From: Tunturibacter psychrotolerans
Lineage (GTDB): Bacteria > Acidobacteriota > Terriglobia > Terriglobales > Acidobacteriaceae
Assembly (NCBI RefSeq): GCF_040359615.1
Contig: NZ_CP132942.1
Location: 3,596,001-3,660,000, forward strand
Length of the DNA: 64,000 bases
Direction: 5' to 3'
A model generated the notes under the pieces. The model worked only from the letters and a program-made list of their open reading frames with translations, was not told the origin of the DNA and searched no databases. The position numbers and the translations under genes are program-made. Shown one piece after another: positions 28,395 through 37,366 of this stretch; positions within the stretch are counted from its first letter, which is position 1, and every line of letters begins with the position of its first letter.

Positions 28395-29621
28395 TTATGC
28401 CGCCGCATGAATCAACAGCCGGCTGAAGACTTCGTTCGAGACAAGTCGTCCCTTCGGAGTCAACCGAATTCTTACACTACTCAACTCCAACAGCCCCGCA
28501 TCGCGAACTTCAACGAGCGCAGGCATTGTGTCCTGCAGCAACCCATCACCAAACTGTCCCCGCAACACACTAAGATCGACGCCTTCGTTCAAGCGCAGAC
28601 CGAGGAACAGCGACTCTTCAAAGGCCTCGCTGCGCCCTACAATATCAACCTCACCATCTGTCGCGTCCCGCTCAAACTCAAGAAGACGAAACGGATTCGG
28701 TGGCGATTCCTCTCCAAGATATCGGTCCAGATCGCTCGTATTGGCAAATCTCACCGCACCCTCATCGGCAAGCAGCATCGAGTGCGCATCCAGCCCAAAA
28801 CCGACATATGGCTGACGACGCCAATACTTCAAATTGTGACGTGAGCAATGTCCTGGCCGTGCAAAATTCGAAATCTCATACTGTTGCACGCCCGCGGCAC
28901 CCAACAAATCGCACGCCTGCTGATACCACTCCGCCGCACGATCCTCATCAGGCACAGCCATTGCACTATAACGGCTTCCCTGCTCCAGCATCTCTCGCCC
29001 AAGCCGCGAATCTTCATCCACCTCAAGAAGATAAACACTGATATGCGACACACCACTAGCAATTGCCTGCCGCACCGAGTATTGCCAGCTCTGTTCTGTC
29101 TGGTGCGGCAACCCCGCGATCAGATCAACATTGATCTCGCGAACTCCGGCGGCGCTTGCCCTTGTAATCTCCGCCTCGCACTGTGCCCGCGTGTGCAGGC
29201 GGCCAACCGCAGCGGCCTCTTGATCCATAAACGACTGAACCCCGAAGCTGATCCGGTTCATTCCCTGGCGCAACAACTCATCCAGGGTTTCATCCGCGAG
29301 TTGTCCAGGCGCACACTCCAACGTAATCTCGGCATCCGTGGCCAGATCAAACTCGCTTCGCAGCTCTTGAAAGATTCGCCGAAACTGTTGCGCAGACAGC
29401 AGACTAGGCGTGCCACCACCAAAGTAAATCGTGTCGACAGCTCTGGGCAACGACGCTCCGATCCTCCCCGCTTCCGCATGTACGCCGCGAATCTCCCCGC
29501 CAAGACGTTCCACATACTGTTGCATCCGCCCCGCCCCAAAAACCCCCGAAGCGAAGTTGCAGAAAGTACACTTCGCCTTGCAGAACGGAACCGAAATATA
29601 GACGCCGACTGGTTCAACCAT
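28395..29621 (-). CDS. hemW: HemW-like radical SAM heme chaperone (formerly oxygen-independent coproporphyrinogen oxidase-like)
   Basis: The product is 408 residues. The radical SAM iron-sulfur motif is CKAKCTFC (Cys14, Cys18, Cys21), followed by the conserved YFGGGTPSLL (~66-75). A C-terminal HemW/HemN_C-type domain is present (~310-400). HemW proteins bind heme and insert it into respiratory enzymes; true HemN has one more Cys after the CX3CX2C motif, which is not evident here (CNFASG follows). The ATG at 29621 places the cysteine motif near the N-terminus, as in the family. It is divergent from the DUF1223 gene, with about 100 bases between. Confidence 0.9.
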   Translation of the reverse strand: MVEPVGVYISVPFCKAKCTFCNFASGVFGAGRMQQYVERLGGEIRGVHAEAGRIGASLPRAVDTIYFGGGTPSLLSAQQFRRIFQELRSEFDLATDAEITLECAPGQLADETLDELLRQGMNRISFGVQSFMDQEAAAVGRLHTRAQCEAEITRASAAGVREINVDLIAGLPHQTEQSWQYSVRQAIASGVSHISVYLLEVDEDSRLGREMLEQGSRYSAMAVPDEDRAAEWYQQACDLLGAAGVQQYEISNFARPGHCSRHNLKYWRRQPYVGFGLDAHSMLLADEGAVRFANTSDLDRYLGEESPPNPFRLLEFERDATDGEVDIVGRSEAFEESLFLGLRLNEGVDLSVLRGQFGDGLLQDTMPALVEVRDAGLLELSSVRIRLTPKGRLVSNEVFSRLLIHAAA

Positions 29622-29722
29622 TGAAACGAAATAACCCTCTCCTCGATTGTTTCACGACGAGCGACTTCTCGGGGTGTAACTAAAACCTCGGCAGCGACTC
29701 TAATCCACAGAGGTTTAGTTCC

Positions 29723-30499
29723 ATGTCGCAGCTTTGCTTGCTCACCGTCATCGCATTATTTCTCATTCCCTCTCTCGGTTCAGGCCACGCGCAGACGGCA
29801 CACGCAAATCGCACGCCGGTCCTCGTAGAGCTCTTTACATCCGAAGGCTGCTCCAGTTGCCCACCCGCCGACGCTCTCCTGGCAAAGCTCGACCACGAAC
29901 AACCTATTCAAAACGCCGAGATCATCATTCTCGAAGAGCACGTCGACTACTGGGACGACCTCGGTTGGCACGACCGTTTCTCTTCGCATCAGTACACCGA
30001 ACGACAGAGCCAATACAGTGCCCGTCTCGGCGTTGACGGCGTATACACCCCGCAGATGATCGTCGACGGAACCGACCAGTTCGTCGGCAACGACTCCTTC
30101 CACGCCCACCGCTCCATCACCAGCGCAGCTCAGAAAATAAAGCTCAATCTATCGCTCTCCCGCCCTGTCGTGGACGCGCACAAGATCTCTTCCTCAGTCT
30201 CGGTGCCGGGATCGTCTCCCTCCCAGGCGCATGCGGAACTCTACGCTGCTCTTGTCGATTCTACGGACACCACCGATGTTCACAACGGCGAAAACGGTGG
30301 CCGGCGCCTTCAGCACGCCGGCGTCGTTCGCAGCCTGCAGCGCATTGGCAGCCTGAAAGATCTCAGCGGAGGAGCACTCAACTTCAGCCTCAACGCCCCC
30401 AGCGACGCCAAACTGACTGACATGCGCGTAGTTGTCTTCGCCCAGCAAAGCAACCAGGGAAATGTCTTGGGCGCGGTCGTAACCGACGTAAAGCCCTAG
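29723..30499 (+). CDS. DUF1223 thioredoxin-like secreted protein
   Basis: The product is 258 residues with an N-terminal signal peptide (residues ~1-23, ending GHAQ). The DUF1223 domain follows, with the hallmark VELFTSEGCSSCPPAD (CXXC at Cys43/Cys46) and a VDYWDDLGW(H)D segment. The fold is related to thioredoxin/glutaredoxin-like proteins and the exported location suggests a thiol-disulfide or metal-binding role; no reaction is established. The C-terminal ~90 residues (from ~160) are a beta-rich module usual for this family. The ATG at 29723 is weakly supported by AGAGG upstream. Confidence 0.88.
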   Translation: MSQLCLLTVIALFLIPSLGSGHAQTAHANRTPVLVELFTSEGCSSCPPADALLAKLDHEQPIQNAEIIILEEHVDYWDDLGWHDRFSSHQYTERQSQYSARLGVDGVYTPQMIVDGTDQFVGNDSFHAHRSITSAAQKIKLNLSLSRPVVDAHKISSSVSVPGSSPSQAHAELYAALVDSTDTTDVHNGENGGRRLQHAGVVRSLQRIGSLKDLSGGALNFSLNAPSDAKLTDMRVVVFAQQSNQGNVLGAVVTDVKP

Positions 30500-30558
30500 T
30501 GAAACCTGAGCTTCCCGAATCGCGTATCTGTCTTAAGCATCTAGAATAGAGATTGCCT

Positions 30559-32595
30559 ATGGCAGACGAGCAGAAACCGAAGGATCCCAAGGAAGAGACC
30601 GCAAAAAAGCCACCTGCGGACGATGAAGTCGCCGGCAAGGCCTACGACGGACGTCTGATGCGCCGTCTCCTTACCTATCTCAAGCCCTACAAACTGCAGA
30701 CCGGACTCTCCGCTCTCACCATCTTCTTCAAGGCCTCCACCGACGTCATGGGTCCGTACCTAGTCAAGGTCGCCGTCGATACCTACATGACCGACACGAC
30801 GCCCGCCAAGTTGTCCTGGCTCGCCCGCCATCTCAGCTCGCGCCCTATGACAGGCATCACCCAGATCGGCTGCCTTTACCTCGGGGCGCTCCTCCTCACC
30901 TACGTACTCGAGTTCGCCCAGACCTACATGATGCAGTGGACCGGTCAAAAGATCATGTTCGATCTTCGCAGCCAGATCTTCCGTCACCTGCAGCGCATGC
31001 AGCCTTCTTTCTTCGATCACAATCCGGTCGGCAAACTCGTCACTCGCGTCACCTCGGACGTAGACGCCCTCAACGAGATGTTTACCTCGGGTGTCCTCGC
31101 CATCTTCGAGGACATCTTCGTTCTCCTCTTCATCGTCCTCATCATGCTGCGAATGAGCTGGCCCCTTGCCCTGCTCGCACTCTCAGTCATCCCGGCAATC
31201 CTCTACGTCACCAAGATCTTCCGCCGCCACGTTCGCGACAGCTACCGCCGTCAACGCGCCGCCACAGCGCGCATCAACTCCTTCACGCAGGAGTACGTCT
31301 CCGGCATGTCTATCGTGCAGCTCTTCAACCGCGAGCGCCGCGCCTTTAACGACTACTCCTCCGTCAATGCCGAAAACAAACAAGCCTGGACCGACGCCAT
31401 CTTCGCCTACGCGGTCTACTACCCGGTGGTCGAGTTCCTCAGCTCCACAGCCATCGCGCTCGTCATCTGGCGCGGCGGCATATCAGCTCTCCACTACCTT
31501 CAGGCCACGCAGTTACACGAGCTTCAACCTCTTCTTCACGCGTTGCCGAAGGCCAGCAGCGTCGTCACGGTAGGCATCCTCATCGCCTTCATCCAGTACG
31601 CCCAACGCTTCTTCCGGCCCATTCAGGACCTCAGCGAAAAATACAACATCCTGCAAGCCGCCATGGCCGCCAGCGAACGCGTCTTCAAGCTGCTCGACAC
31701 CGAACCCACCATCGTCTCCCCTGCTTCTCCTGTAGCGGGCGACAACTCAGGCCGCGTCGAGTTCCGCAACGTCTGGTTCACCTATCAGGCTCTTGACGAA
31801 GCCCAGAGCACTCGCGTAGCTGCCGCAACCGAAGAAGAACTCAACACCTTCGCCGACATCGAGTGGATCCTTCGCGGAGTCACCTTCATCGTCGAACCCG
31901 ACGAGACCGCAGCAATCGTCGGCCACACCGGCGCCGGTAAGACCACCATCACCGGCCTGATGATGCGTTTCTACGACATCCAGCGCGGCAGCATCCGGGT
32001 TGACGGTGTTGACGTCCGCAAACAGGATCTAAAAAAACTCCGCCAGCGCTTCGGCGTAGTCCTGCAGGATCCTTTCCTGTTCACAGGTACCATCTCCGAC
32101 AACATCCGCCTCGGCTCCAAGTGGATCACCGACGAGCGCCTGCAGCGGGCAGCGGACGAGGTTAACGTGGGCGACTTCATCCGCTCTCTTCCCCTACAGT
32201 TCGACGAGCCCGTCCGCGAACGTGGCGCAACCCTCTCCACCGGCCAGAAGCAGCTCATCAGCTTCGCCCGCGCCCTCGCCCACGAACCCGGAATCCTCAT
32301 CCTCGACGAGGCCACCTCCTCAGTCGACACTGACACTGAACTCCGCGTCCGACTCGCGCTCTCCCGCATGATCACCGGCCGCACCTCCATCCTCATCGCC
32401 CATCGGCTCTCCACCATTCAGCGCGCCGACACCATCCTCGTTATGCACAAGGGCCAGCTTCGCGAGCGCGGCACCCACCAGCAGCTTCTCACCGAGCGAG
32501 GCCTCTACTGGAAGCTCTACCAACTCCAGTACCGTGATCAGGAACTCGGCACCGGCAGCGATTCGGTTCCGCTCGAACCACTCAGCGCCGACTAG
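30559..32595 (+). CDS. ABC exporter half-transporter (MdlB/YknV-like)
   Basis: The product is about 678 residues. A charged N-terminus rich in Lys and Pro (~1-35) is followed by a six-helix membrane domain (~45-370) and an ATPase domain. Walker A is GHTGAGKTT (~455), the signature is LSTGQ rather than LSGGQ (~557), and Walker B is ILILDEATSSVD (~577). A ~25-residue acidic insert (QALDEAQSTRVAAATEEEL) interrupts the start of the ATPase domain after the aromatic A-loop. The family exports drugs, lipids or peptides as a dimer. ATG 30559 is used; an earlier TTG at 30553 would add two residues. The stop overlaps the convergent hydrolase gene by 4 bases. Confidence 0.91.
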   Translation: MADEQKPKDPKEETAKKPPADDEVAGKAYDGRLMRRLLTYLKPYKLQTGLSALTIFFKASTDVMGPYLVKVAVDTYMTDTTPAKLSWLARHLSSRPMTGITQIGCLYLGALLLTYVLEFAQTYMMQWTGQKIMFDLRSQIFRHLQRMQPSFFDHNPVGKLVTRVTSDVDALNEMFTSGVLAIFEDIFVLLFIVLIMLRMSWPLALLALSVIPAILYVTKIFRRHVRDSYRRQRAATARINSFTQEYVSGMSIVQLFNRERRAFNDYSSVNAENKQAWTDAIFAYAVYYPVVEFLSSTAIALVIWRGGISALHYLQATQLHELQPLLHALPKASSVVTVGILIAFIQYAQRFFRPIQDLSEKYNILQAAMAASERVFKLLDTEPTIVSPASPVAGDNSGRVEFRNVWFTYQALDEAQSTRVAAATEEELNTFADIEWILRGVTFIVEPDETAAIVGHTGAGKTTITGLMMRFYDIQRGSIRVDGVDVRKQDLKKLRQRFGVVLQDPFLFTGTISDNIRLGSKWITDERLQRAADEVNVGDFIRSLPLQFDEPVRERGATLSTGQKQLISFARALAHEPGILILDEATSSVDTDTELRVRLALSRMITGRTSILIAHRLSTIQRADTILVMHKGQLRERGTHQQLLTERGLYWKLYQLQYRDQELGTGSDSVPLEPLSAD

Positions 32596-33401
32596 TCTCC
32601 TGCAGGTAACTCCCGTACCGTGATCCTCGAAGACACTCGTTCTGCCCACTCAACGACGGGGCGCCAGTATGCCTCCGTCGGAAAGTAGACCGGCCCATCG
32701 TGTGCAAATCCAGAGACGATGATCAGTTCCCCACCCTTCCCACAAGCCTCATAAACTCGCTGCGCCATAGCCACCGGGAACAGTTGGTCCCCATCGCTGT
32801 GAACTACAAGAACCGGCGTCGTCGTTGCATTCAACTGTCGGAGGTTGTGCCAGACGTCCGGCATCGCGTAAGTCATCCAACGTCGAAAGCCCATCGCGAG
32901 CGCCGCCTCACGAAGCGTGGAATATCCCTGACAAAGAATGACGCCGTCGATCTTCAGCCGTGGAGCGACAGATAAAACCACGCCGCTTCCAAGAGAAAAG
33001 CCGAGCAGGAATATAGACCGGTGCCCGCGGTCCTTCAACTCCCGATGAGCCGCAATCGCATCTTCTTCACAATGCGCTACGCTGACTCTGCCGGAGCTAG
33101 CACCATACCCGGAGTAATTGAACACAAGCGAAGAAACGTCCATCGACCTCAATAACTCCTGAATGCCGCTCCAATATTCGACCTGTTCTCCAATCCCGTG
33201 ACAGATCAGAAACACTGGCGCGTCATCGCTCGCACGAACATACACAGCGGACAGATCTCTACCCCCACTGCGAATAGTCAGACGCTCTTGGTCAAAGGCA
33301 AACTCATCGAGCAAACGTTTCATCGAGCCGTTCAAGCGGTCTCTTCGGAGAAACACCCGGCCGACAACGTCCAACGCGACAGAAAGAATGCGGTCTCTCA
33401 T
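32592..33401 (-). CDS. Alpha/beta hydrolase (serine esterase-like)
   Basis: The product is 269 residues. An alpha/beta-hydrolase core has the oxyanion-site HGIG (~72), the nucleophile elbow GFSLGSG (~Ser137), Asp in VHSDGDQ (~206) and His in GFAHDGP (~240). It resembles the FrsA/BAAT-like or YfhR/ABHD17-type hydrolases; the substrate is not evident. I chose ATG 33401, which overlaps the stop of the upstream ydeI-like gene in an ATGA, so the two are translationally coupled. An ATG at 33422 is rejected for that reason. The 3' end overlaps the ABC exporter stop by 4 bases. Confidence 0.85.
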   Translation of the reverse strand: MRDRILSVALDVVGRVFLRRDRLNGSMKRLLDEFAFDQERLTIRSGGRDLSAVYVRASDDAPVFLICHGIGEQVEYWSGIQELLRSMDVSSLVFNYSGYGASSGRVSVAHCEEDAIAAHRELKDRGHRSIFLLGFSLGSGVVLSVAPRLKIDGVILCQGYSTLREAALAMGFRRWMTYAMPDVWHNLRQLNATTTPVLVVHSDGDQLFPVAMAQRVYEACGKGGELIIVSGFAHDGPVYFPTEAYWRPVVEWAERVSSRITVRELPAGD

Positions 33402-34066
33402 CTTCCCACCGCCCTCAAGCAATCCTCAAGCAGCTTTTTCACGCGCTTCTCGCGGGCCTCCGGGCTCTGATAGTGAAACACCGCAAGCAGACTGTTCCGC
33501 CGCTGCGTCAAGGTCATCGCGTGCCATCCTTTGCGCGCAGCAGGCACCCGGCCGAACGCCGCTTCTATCACTGGCGGCAGAACCTTCTCCCCTTCCATCG
33601 CCAACAACATCCATTCAGCCACCTGTTCTGCCCGCCGCTGTCGCGCCTCTACACTCTTCACCGCGCCCAACCACTTACCTACGTCGCGCTGCCTGGACTC
33701 GCTTTGTTCTCCATACCATTTCGCTAACTTCTTTTGCCCCTTCAGCAACCTCTCAAACTCCTGCGTCACCACCGCCTCGCGCTCGTCCAGATCCGGCTCA
33801 ATCGCAAAGTCCACCATCGCCCCAACCTTCGCGGCTGCCGCCCTCTGCATCTTCTTATTCACGAGTACGAAATACCCACCCCGTACAGCATCACCAAACA
33901 AAGATGTCCGAAATACCTCTCCACCAATTTCGACCTTTACCCGTAACCGCACCATCTTCTTCCATGTCTTCTCAATCTCGAACGGAAGCCACACGATCAC
34001 CCACCCCAGCCCATTACTGGCTGGCTCCAACACCCCGCGAAACCTCTTGACTGCACTTAAAGCCAT
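33398..34066 (-). CDS. YdeI/OmpD-associated (OmdA) family protein with DUF1905 domain
   Basis: The product is 222 residues. A DUF1905 beta-barrel (~5-95, with WVIVWLPFEIEKTW and KMQRAAAA) is followed by the OmdA/YdeI helical region (~110-222, containing PPVIEAAFGRVPAARKGW, with a YDEI-type KRVKKLLEDCL end). The family is implicated in envelope or polymyxin-linked stress in enterobacteria, but its biochemistry is unknown. GGAGAGG lies 5 bases before the ATG at 34066. The reading frame continues open upstream to 35224, but that stretch is antisense to lpxB and not coding. It is divergent from lpxB, with almost no space between them. Confidence 0.85.
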   Translation of the reverse strand: MALSAVKRFRGVLEPASNGLGWVIVWLPFEIEKTWKKMVRLRVKVEIGGEVFRTSLFGDAVRGGYFVLVNKKMQRAAAAKVGAMVDFAIEPDLDEREAVVTQEFERLLKGQKKLAKWYGEQSESRQRDVGKWLGAVKSVEARQRRAEQVAEWMLLAMEGEKVLPPVIEAAFGRVPAARKGWHAMTLTQRRNSLLAVFHYQSPEAREKRVKKLLEDCLRAVGR

Positions 34067-34099
34067 GCAATCCTCTCCAGAAAAATCTACACTGGTTTC

Positions 34100-35338
34100 A
34101 TCGTCACGAGCCCCAACCCGCGCATCTTTCTCTCTGCAGGCGAAGCCAGCGGCGACCACTACGGCGCCCAGCTCCTCATCGAACTCCGCCGCCGCCACCT
34201 CGGGCTCACCAGCTTCGGCCTCGGCGGCAAAGAGATGGAAGCCGCGGGCCTCAACCGCGTCGTCCGAGCCGAAGACGTCGCCCACATGGGCATCACCGAG
34301 GTCATCCGGCACATGCCCTACATCTACGGAGAGTACCGCCGCCTCGTCGCATCCATAAAGAAACGCCGCCCCGACGTCGCCGTCCTCATCGACTTTCCTG
34401 ACGTCAACTTTCGCCTCGCCCGCGAACTGACGAAACTCAACATCCCCGTGATCTACTTCGTCAGCCCGCAGCTTTGGGCCTGGAAGCCTCGCCGCCTCCG
34501 CTGGGTCCAGCAGCGCGTAAGCCGGATGATGGTCATCTTTCCATTTGAAGAAAAGTTCTATCAGGCCCGAGGTGTCGATGCCGCCTTCGTAGGTCATCCC
34601 CTGGCCGAACTGCCCCTTCCCACCATCTCGCGCGAAGACTACGCCCAGCAGCACAGCCTGAACCCCGACAAGCCGTGGATCGCTCTGCTGCCCGGCTCGC
34701 GATCCAAGGAGGTAAGACTCAACCTTCCGACCATGCTCGCCGCGGCCGCCGCGCTCGGCTCTGGTTACGAGTACATCGTCCCTGTCGCCTCCACCCTCAA
34801 ACGTGAATGGGTCGAGCAACTTATATCTGCGAGCAAACGCGGCCGCGCAGACTCGCCAGTGCACCTCGTCCCTGACGCCCGCGAAGCCCTCCATCACGCC
34901 CGCGCCAGCGTCGTCGCCAGCGGAACCGCCACAGTACAGGCCGCCGTTATCGGCAACCCCTTTGTCGTCGTCTATAAAGTCTCCCCGCTCACCTTCCGGC
35001 TGGCAAAACGCCTTGTCCACTACCCGCCGGAGATCCCTGCCCCCCTCGACGCCGACGGCAATCTGCCCATCGCCATGGTTAACCTCATCGCCGGCCGCCG
35101 CATCGTCCCCGAACTCCTGCAGGACCGATTCACCGCTGAAAACGTAGCCTCCGTCCTGCGGCCTCTGCTCAATGACAGCCCTGAGCGCGAGCAGATGATC
35201 GCCGATCTCGCCGAGGTAGGCCAAATCCTCCGACCAACCTCGAAATCCTCATCCATCCTGCAGGTGGCCGATGCAGTCGAAGCACTTTTACCGAGAAATA
35301 CTCCCGCAGGTGGCCGAAACGTCCCTGCAAGCGTCTAA
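34100..35338 (+). CDS. lpxB: Lipid-A-disaccharide synthase LpxB; start codon not canonical
   Basis: The product condenses UDP-2,3-diacylglucosamine with lipid X to make the lipid A disaccharide at the inner membrane. The conserved N-terminal IFLSAGEASGDHYGAQLL, then GGKEMEAAG, DFPDVNFRLA, SPQLWAWKPRR and LPGSRSKEV are all present. The frame is closed upstream by TAA at 34058-34060, and between that stop and the conserved SAGEASGD no ATG, GTG or TTG exists. The first normal start (ATG 34235) would remove the essential N-terminal strand. Possible explanations are an ATC start (34100 or 34124), or a frameshift or sequence error near the start. Ending at 35338, the length would be ~404-412 residues. 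The start given here is provisional. Confidence 0.85.
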   Translation: MVTSPNPRIFLSAGEASGDHYGAQLLIELRRRHLGLTSFGLGGKEMEAAGLNRVVRAEDVAHMGITEVIRHMPYIYGEYRRLVASIKKRRPDVAVLIDFPDVNFRLARELTKLNIPVIYFVSPQLWAWKPRRLRWVQQRVSRMMVIFPFEEKFYQARGVDAAFVGHPLAELPLPTISREDYAQQHSLNPDKPWIALLPGSRSKEVRLNLPTMLAAAAALGSGYEYIVPVASTLKREWVEQLISASKRGRADSPVHLVPDAREALHHARASVVASGTATVQAAVIGNPFVVVYKVSPLTFRLAKRLVHYPPEIPAPLDADGNLPIAMVNLIAGRRIVPELLQDRFTAENVASVLRPLLNDSPEREQMIADLAEVGQILRPTSKSSSILQVADAVEALLPRNTPAGGRNVPASV

Positions 35339-35383
35339 TCAATCGACCGCTGTACCATTGTGTTTTGAGGAACCTTAGCTCGC

Positions 35384-37366
35384 ATGTCCGCTCTCTTCCG
35401 CATCCTTCGAACGACATCCCTGACAGCCCTCACGCTCTGTCTTCTCACGGCCATGGTCTGGGCCGCGCCGGCTAAGCCGCAGCTCCAGATCACCAGCTAT
35501 CTCATCAACGCCGACCTCGACCCCTCGGTCAACCGCCTCAGCGCCACTGCCGACGTCACCTTCACCGCACTCGAAGAACTCACCACCCCCACCTTCGAGC
35601 TGAACAACGGTCTGCAGATCACCAAGGTCACGGACGCCCAGGGTCACCCTCTCGAATCCGAGCGCCTCACCAACAACAGCACCGTCCGATTCACGCTCGC
35701 GGCGCCAATCCCGAAGGGCACTAGCACGACCTTCCATTTCACATACGCCGGCACCCTCAAAGGCTCTGAAACCAGCCCCGTCGAAGGCATCAAGCTCGCC
35801 TCCATCGAAGATCCCATCAGCATCCTGCTCTATCCCGGCCGCTGGTTCCCCATGACCGGCCTCTTCACCAACCGCTTCACTGCCGAGATGCACATCCGCG
35901 TCCCATCCGACGAGCGTGTCGTAGGCTCCGGCAGTGGCGTAGCAGCAGCTAAAAGCCTCCCTGGCAACCGCACCGAACACACCTTCAAGTGGGCTAAACC
36001 CGGCTTCCCCGGCACTATCATTGCCGGCAAGTTTCTTGAGCCGATCACCGCCGGCAACATGCGCGTCTACGTCACCGAGAAGCACAAAGACCACGCCCAC
36101 GACTTCGCCAGCCTTGGCGAGCGAGAATATCTCTTCATGTCCGGCACCTTCGGCCAACCCGAATCCACGCACATGAACCTCGTCGAACTGCCCGACGACA
36201 CCGTCTCCGCCACATGGGCCCCCGAGATCGCCGCGATTGCCGGCAACCGCATCGCCGCCCGCAACGAGCAGCGTCTGCTCTCCAACACTCTTGCCCATCA
36301 GTGGTGGGGCAGCCAGGTTTCGCCCGCAACCATGAACGACGCCTGGATCACCAACGGCATGTCACGCTACGCTGAGCTGATGTACCTCGAGGACTCCTCC
36401 GGCAAAAACGCCTTCCAGTCAGCCATCACCGATATCTCCGCCGGCGCTCTTGCCTACGACACCGAACCCCTAACCACTATCGGCCGCCTCGACCCCTTCT
36501 CTCCTCAGTTCCAATCCATGACTCTCGAAAAAGGAGCCATGGTCTTCCACATGCTTCGCTGGGAGATGGGAGACGATGTCTTCATCAAGTTCCTCCGTGC
36601 CATTCTTTCGGAGTACGCCGACAAATCCGTCCGCAGTTCCAACGTTCAGACCATCGCCGAAAAACAGTCCAACCTCGAACTCCAGGCGTTCTTCGCTCAG
36701 TGGCTTGACGGCACCGGAGCCCCCGCATTCGCCGACAAGTACTCCGTCTTCCGCCTCGGCGACAACAAGGGCTTCCGCACCGTCGGTGCCATTACCCAGG
36801 ACCTCGACCTCTTCCGCATGCCGATTGAACTCCGCATCGAAACTGACGGTAAAACCGAGATCCGCCGCGTAGACATCTCCGGCTCCGACTCGCAATACTC
36901 CATCGAAACCTTCGGCCGACCCCGTCGCATCAGCGTCGACCCCGACAACTGGCTACTAAAGAGCACTCCTGACCTGGCCGTCCGCGTCGCCGTTCTCCGT
37001 GGCCAGGAGCTGGTCGCGCAGGGAGACCTGACCGGCGCCCTTATCGAATATCAAAAGGCCCTCGACGCCAACAAAAACAGTTCGCTCGCTGCATATCGTA
37101 TCGGCGAAATCTTTTTCATGCAGCGTAACTACCAGTCCGCCGCCAATAGCTTCCGCGACGCCCTCCGAGGCGACGGCGATCCCAAATGGGTCGAGGTCTG
37201 GAGCCACATCGAACTCGGCCGCATCTTCGACGTCACCGGCCAGCGCGATCGCGCCGTCAACGAGTATCGTCTGGCCGTCCAGACCAACGACAACACCCAG
37301 GGCGCGGTCAACGAAGCCCGCGCCTCCATGCAGAAACCCTACAAGCGCGAGCAGACAGAAAACTAA
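35384..37366 (+). CDS. M1-peptidase-like pseudoenzyme with TPR tail, secreted
   Basis: The product is 660 residues with a signal peptide (residues ~1-28, ending MVWA). The M1 aminopeptidase N-terminal beta domain (~30-235) and catalytic-like domain (~240-500) are followed by TPR repeats (~525-655). The zinc-site region reads NTLAHQWWGSQV (~301-312): the usual HExxH is NTLAH, so the first zinc His and the catalytic Glu are gone. The downstream Glu ligand of the NEG motif is Asn (~324, ITNGMSRYAEL). Only one of the four key residues remains (His305). Fold and length match family M1, but peptidase activity is not expected; a binding or scaffold role is likelier. It abuts the convergent pentapeptide gene with no spacing. 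Confidence 0.9.
   Translation: MSALFRILRTTSLTALTLCLLTAMVWAAPAKPQLQITSYLINADLDPSVNRLSATADVTFTALEELTTPTFELNNGLQITKVTDAQGHPLESERLTNNSTVRFTLAAPIPKGTSTTFHFTYAGTLKGSETSPVEGIKLASIEDPISILLYPGRWFPMTGLFTNRFTAEMHIRVPSDERVVGSGSGVAAAKSLPGNRTEHTFKWAKPGFPGTIIAGKFLEPITAGNMRVYVTEKHKDHAHDFASLGEREYLFMSGTFGQPESTHMNLVELPDDTVSATWAPEIAAIAGNRIAARNEQRLLSNTLAHQWWGSQVSPATMNDAWITNGMSRYAELMYLEDSSGKNAFQSAITDISAGALAYDTEPLTTIGRLDPFSPQFQSMTLEKGAMVFHMLRWEMGDDVFIKFLRAILSEYADKSVRSSNVQTIAEKQSNLELQAFFAQWLDGTGAPAFADKYSVFRLGDNKGFRTVGAITQDLDLFRMPIELRIETDGKTEIRRVDISGSDSQYSIETFGRPRRISVDPDNWLLKSTPDLAVRVAVLRGQELVAQGDLTGALIEYQKALDANKNSSLAAYRIGEIFFMQRNYQSAANSFRDALRGDGDPKWVEVWSHIELGRIFDVTGQRDRAVNEYRLAVQTNDNTQGAVNEARASMQKPYKREQTEN

Noticed and set aside
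28395..29621. Calling this gene a true oxygen-independent coproporphyrinogen oxidase (hemN)
   Set aside because: The N-terminal cysteine pattern fits HemW-type heme chaperones better than HemN; the additional Cys of HemN is not seen.
33398..35224. Long 608-residue minus-strand reading frame
   Set aside because: Only the part up to the ATG at 34066 matches YdeI/OmdA; the rest is antisense to lpxB in GC-rich codons and has no family signal.
34235..35338. ATG at 34235 as the true lpxB start
   Set aside because: It would remove the conserved SAGEASGDHYGAQ segment that is present just upstream in the same frame.
35375..36298. Minus-strand 307-residue frame antisense to the M1-like gene
   Set aside because: It mirrors the third-position GC pattern of the M1-like gene and has no domain, signal or ribosome site.
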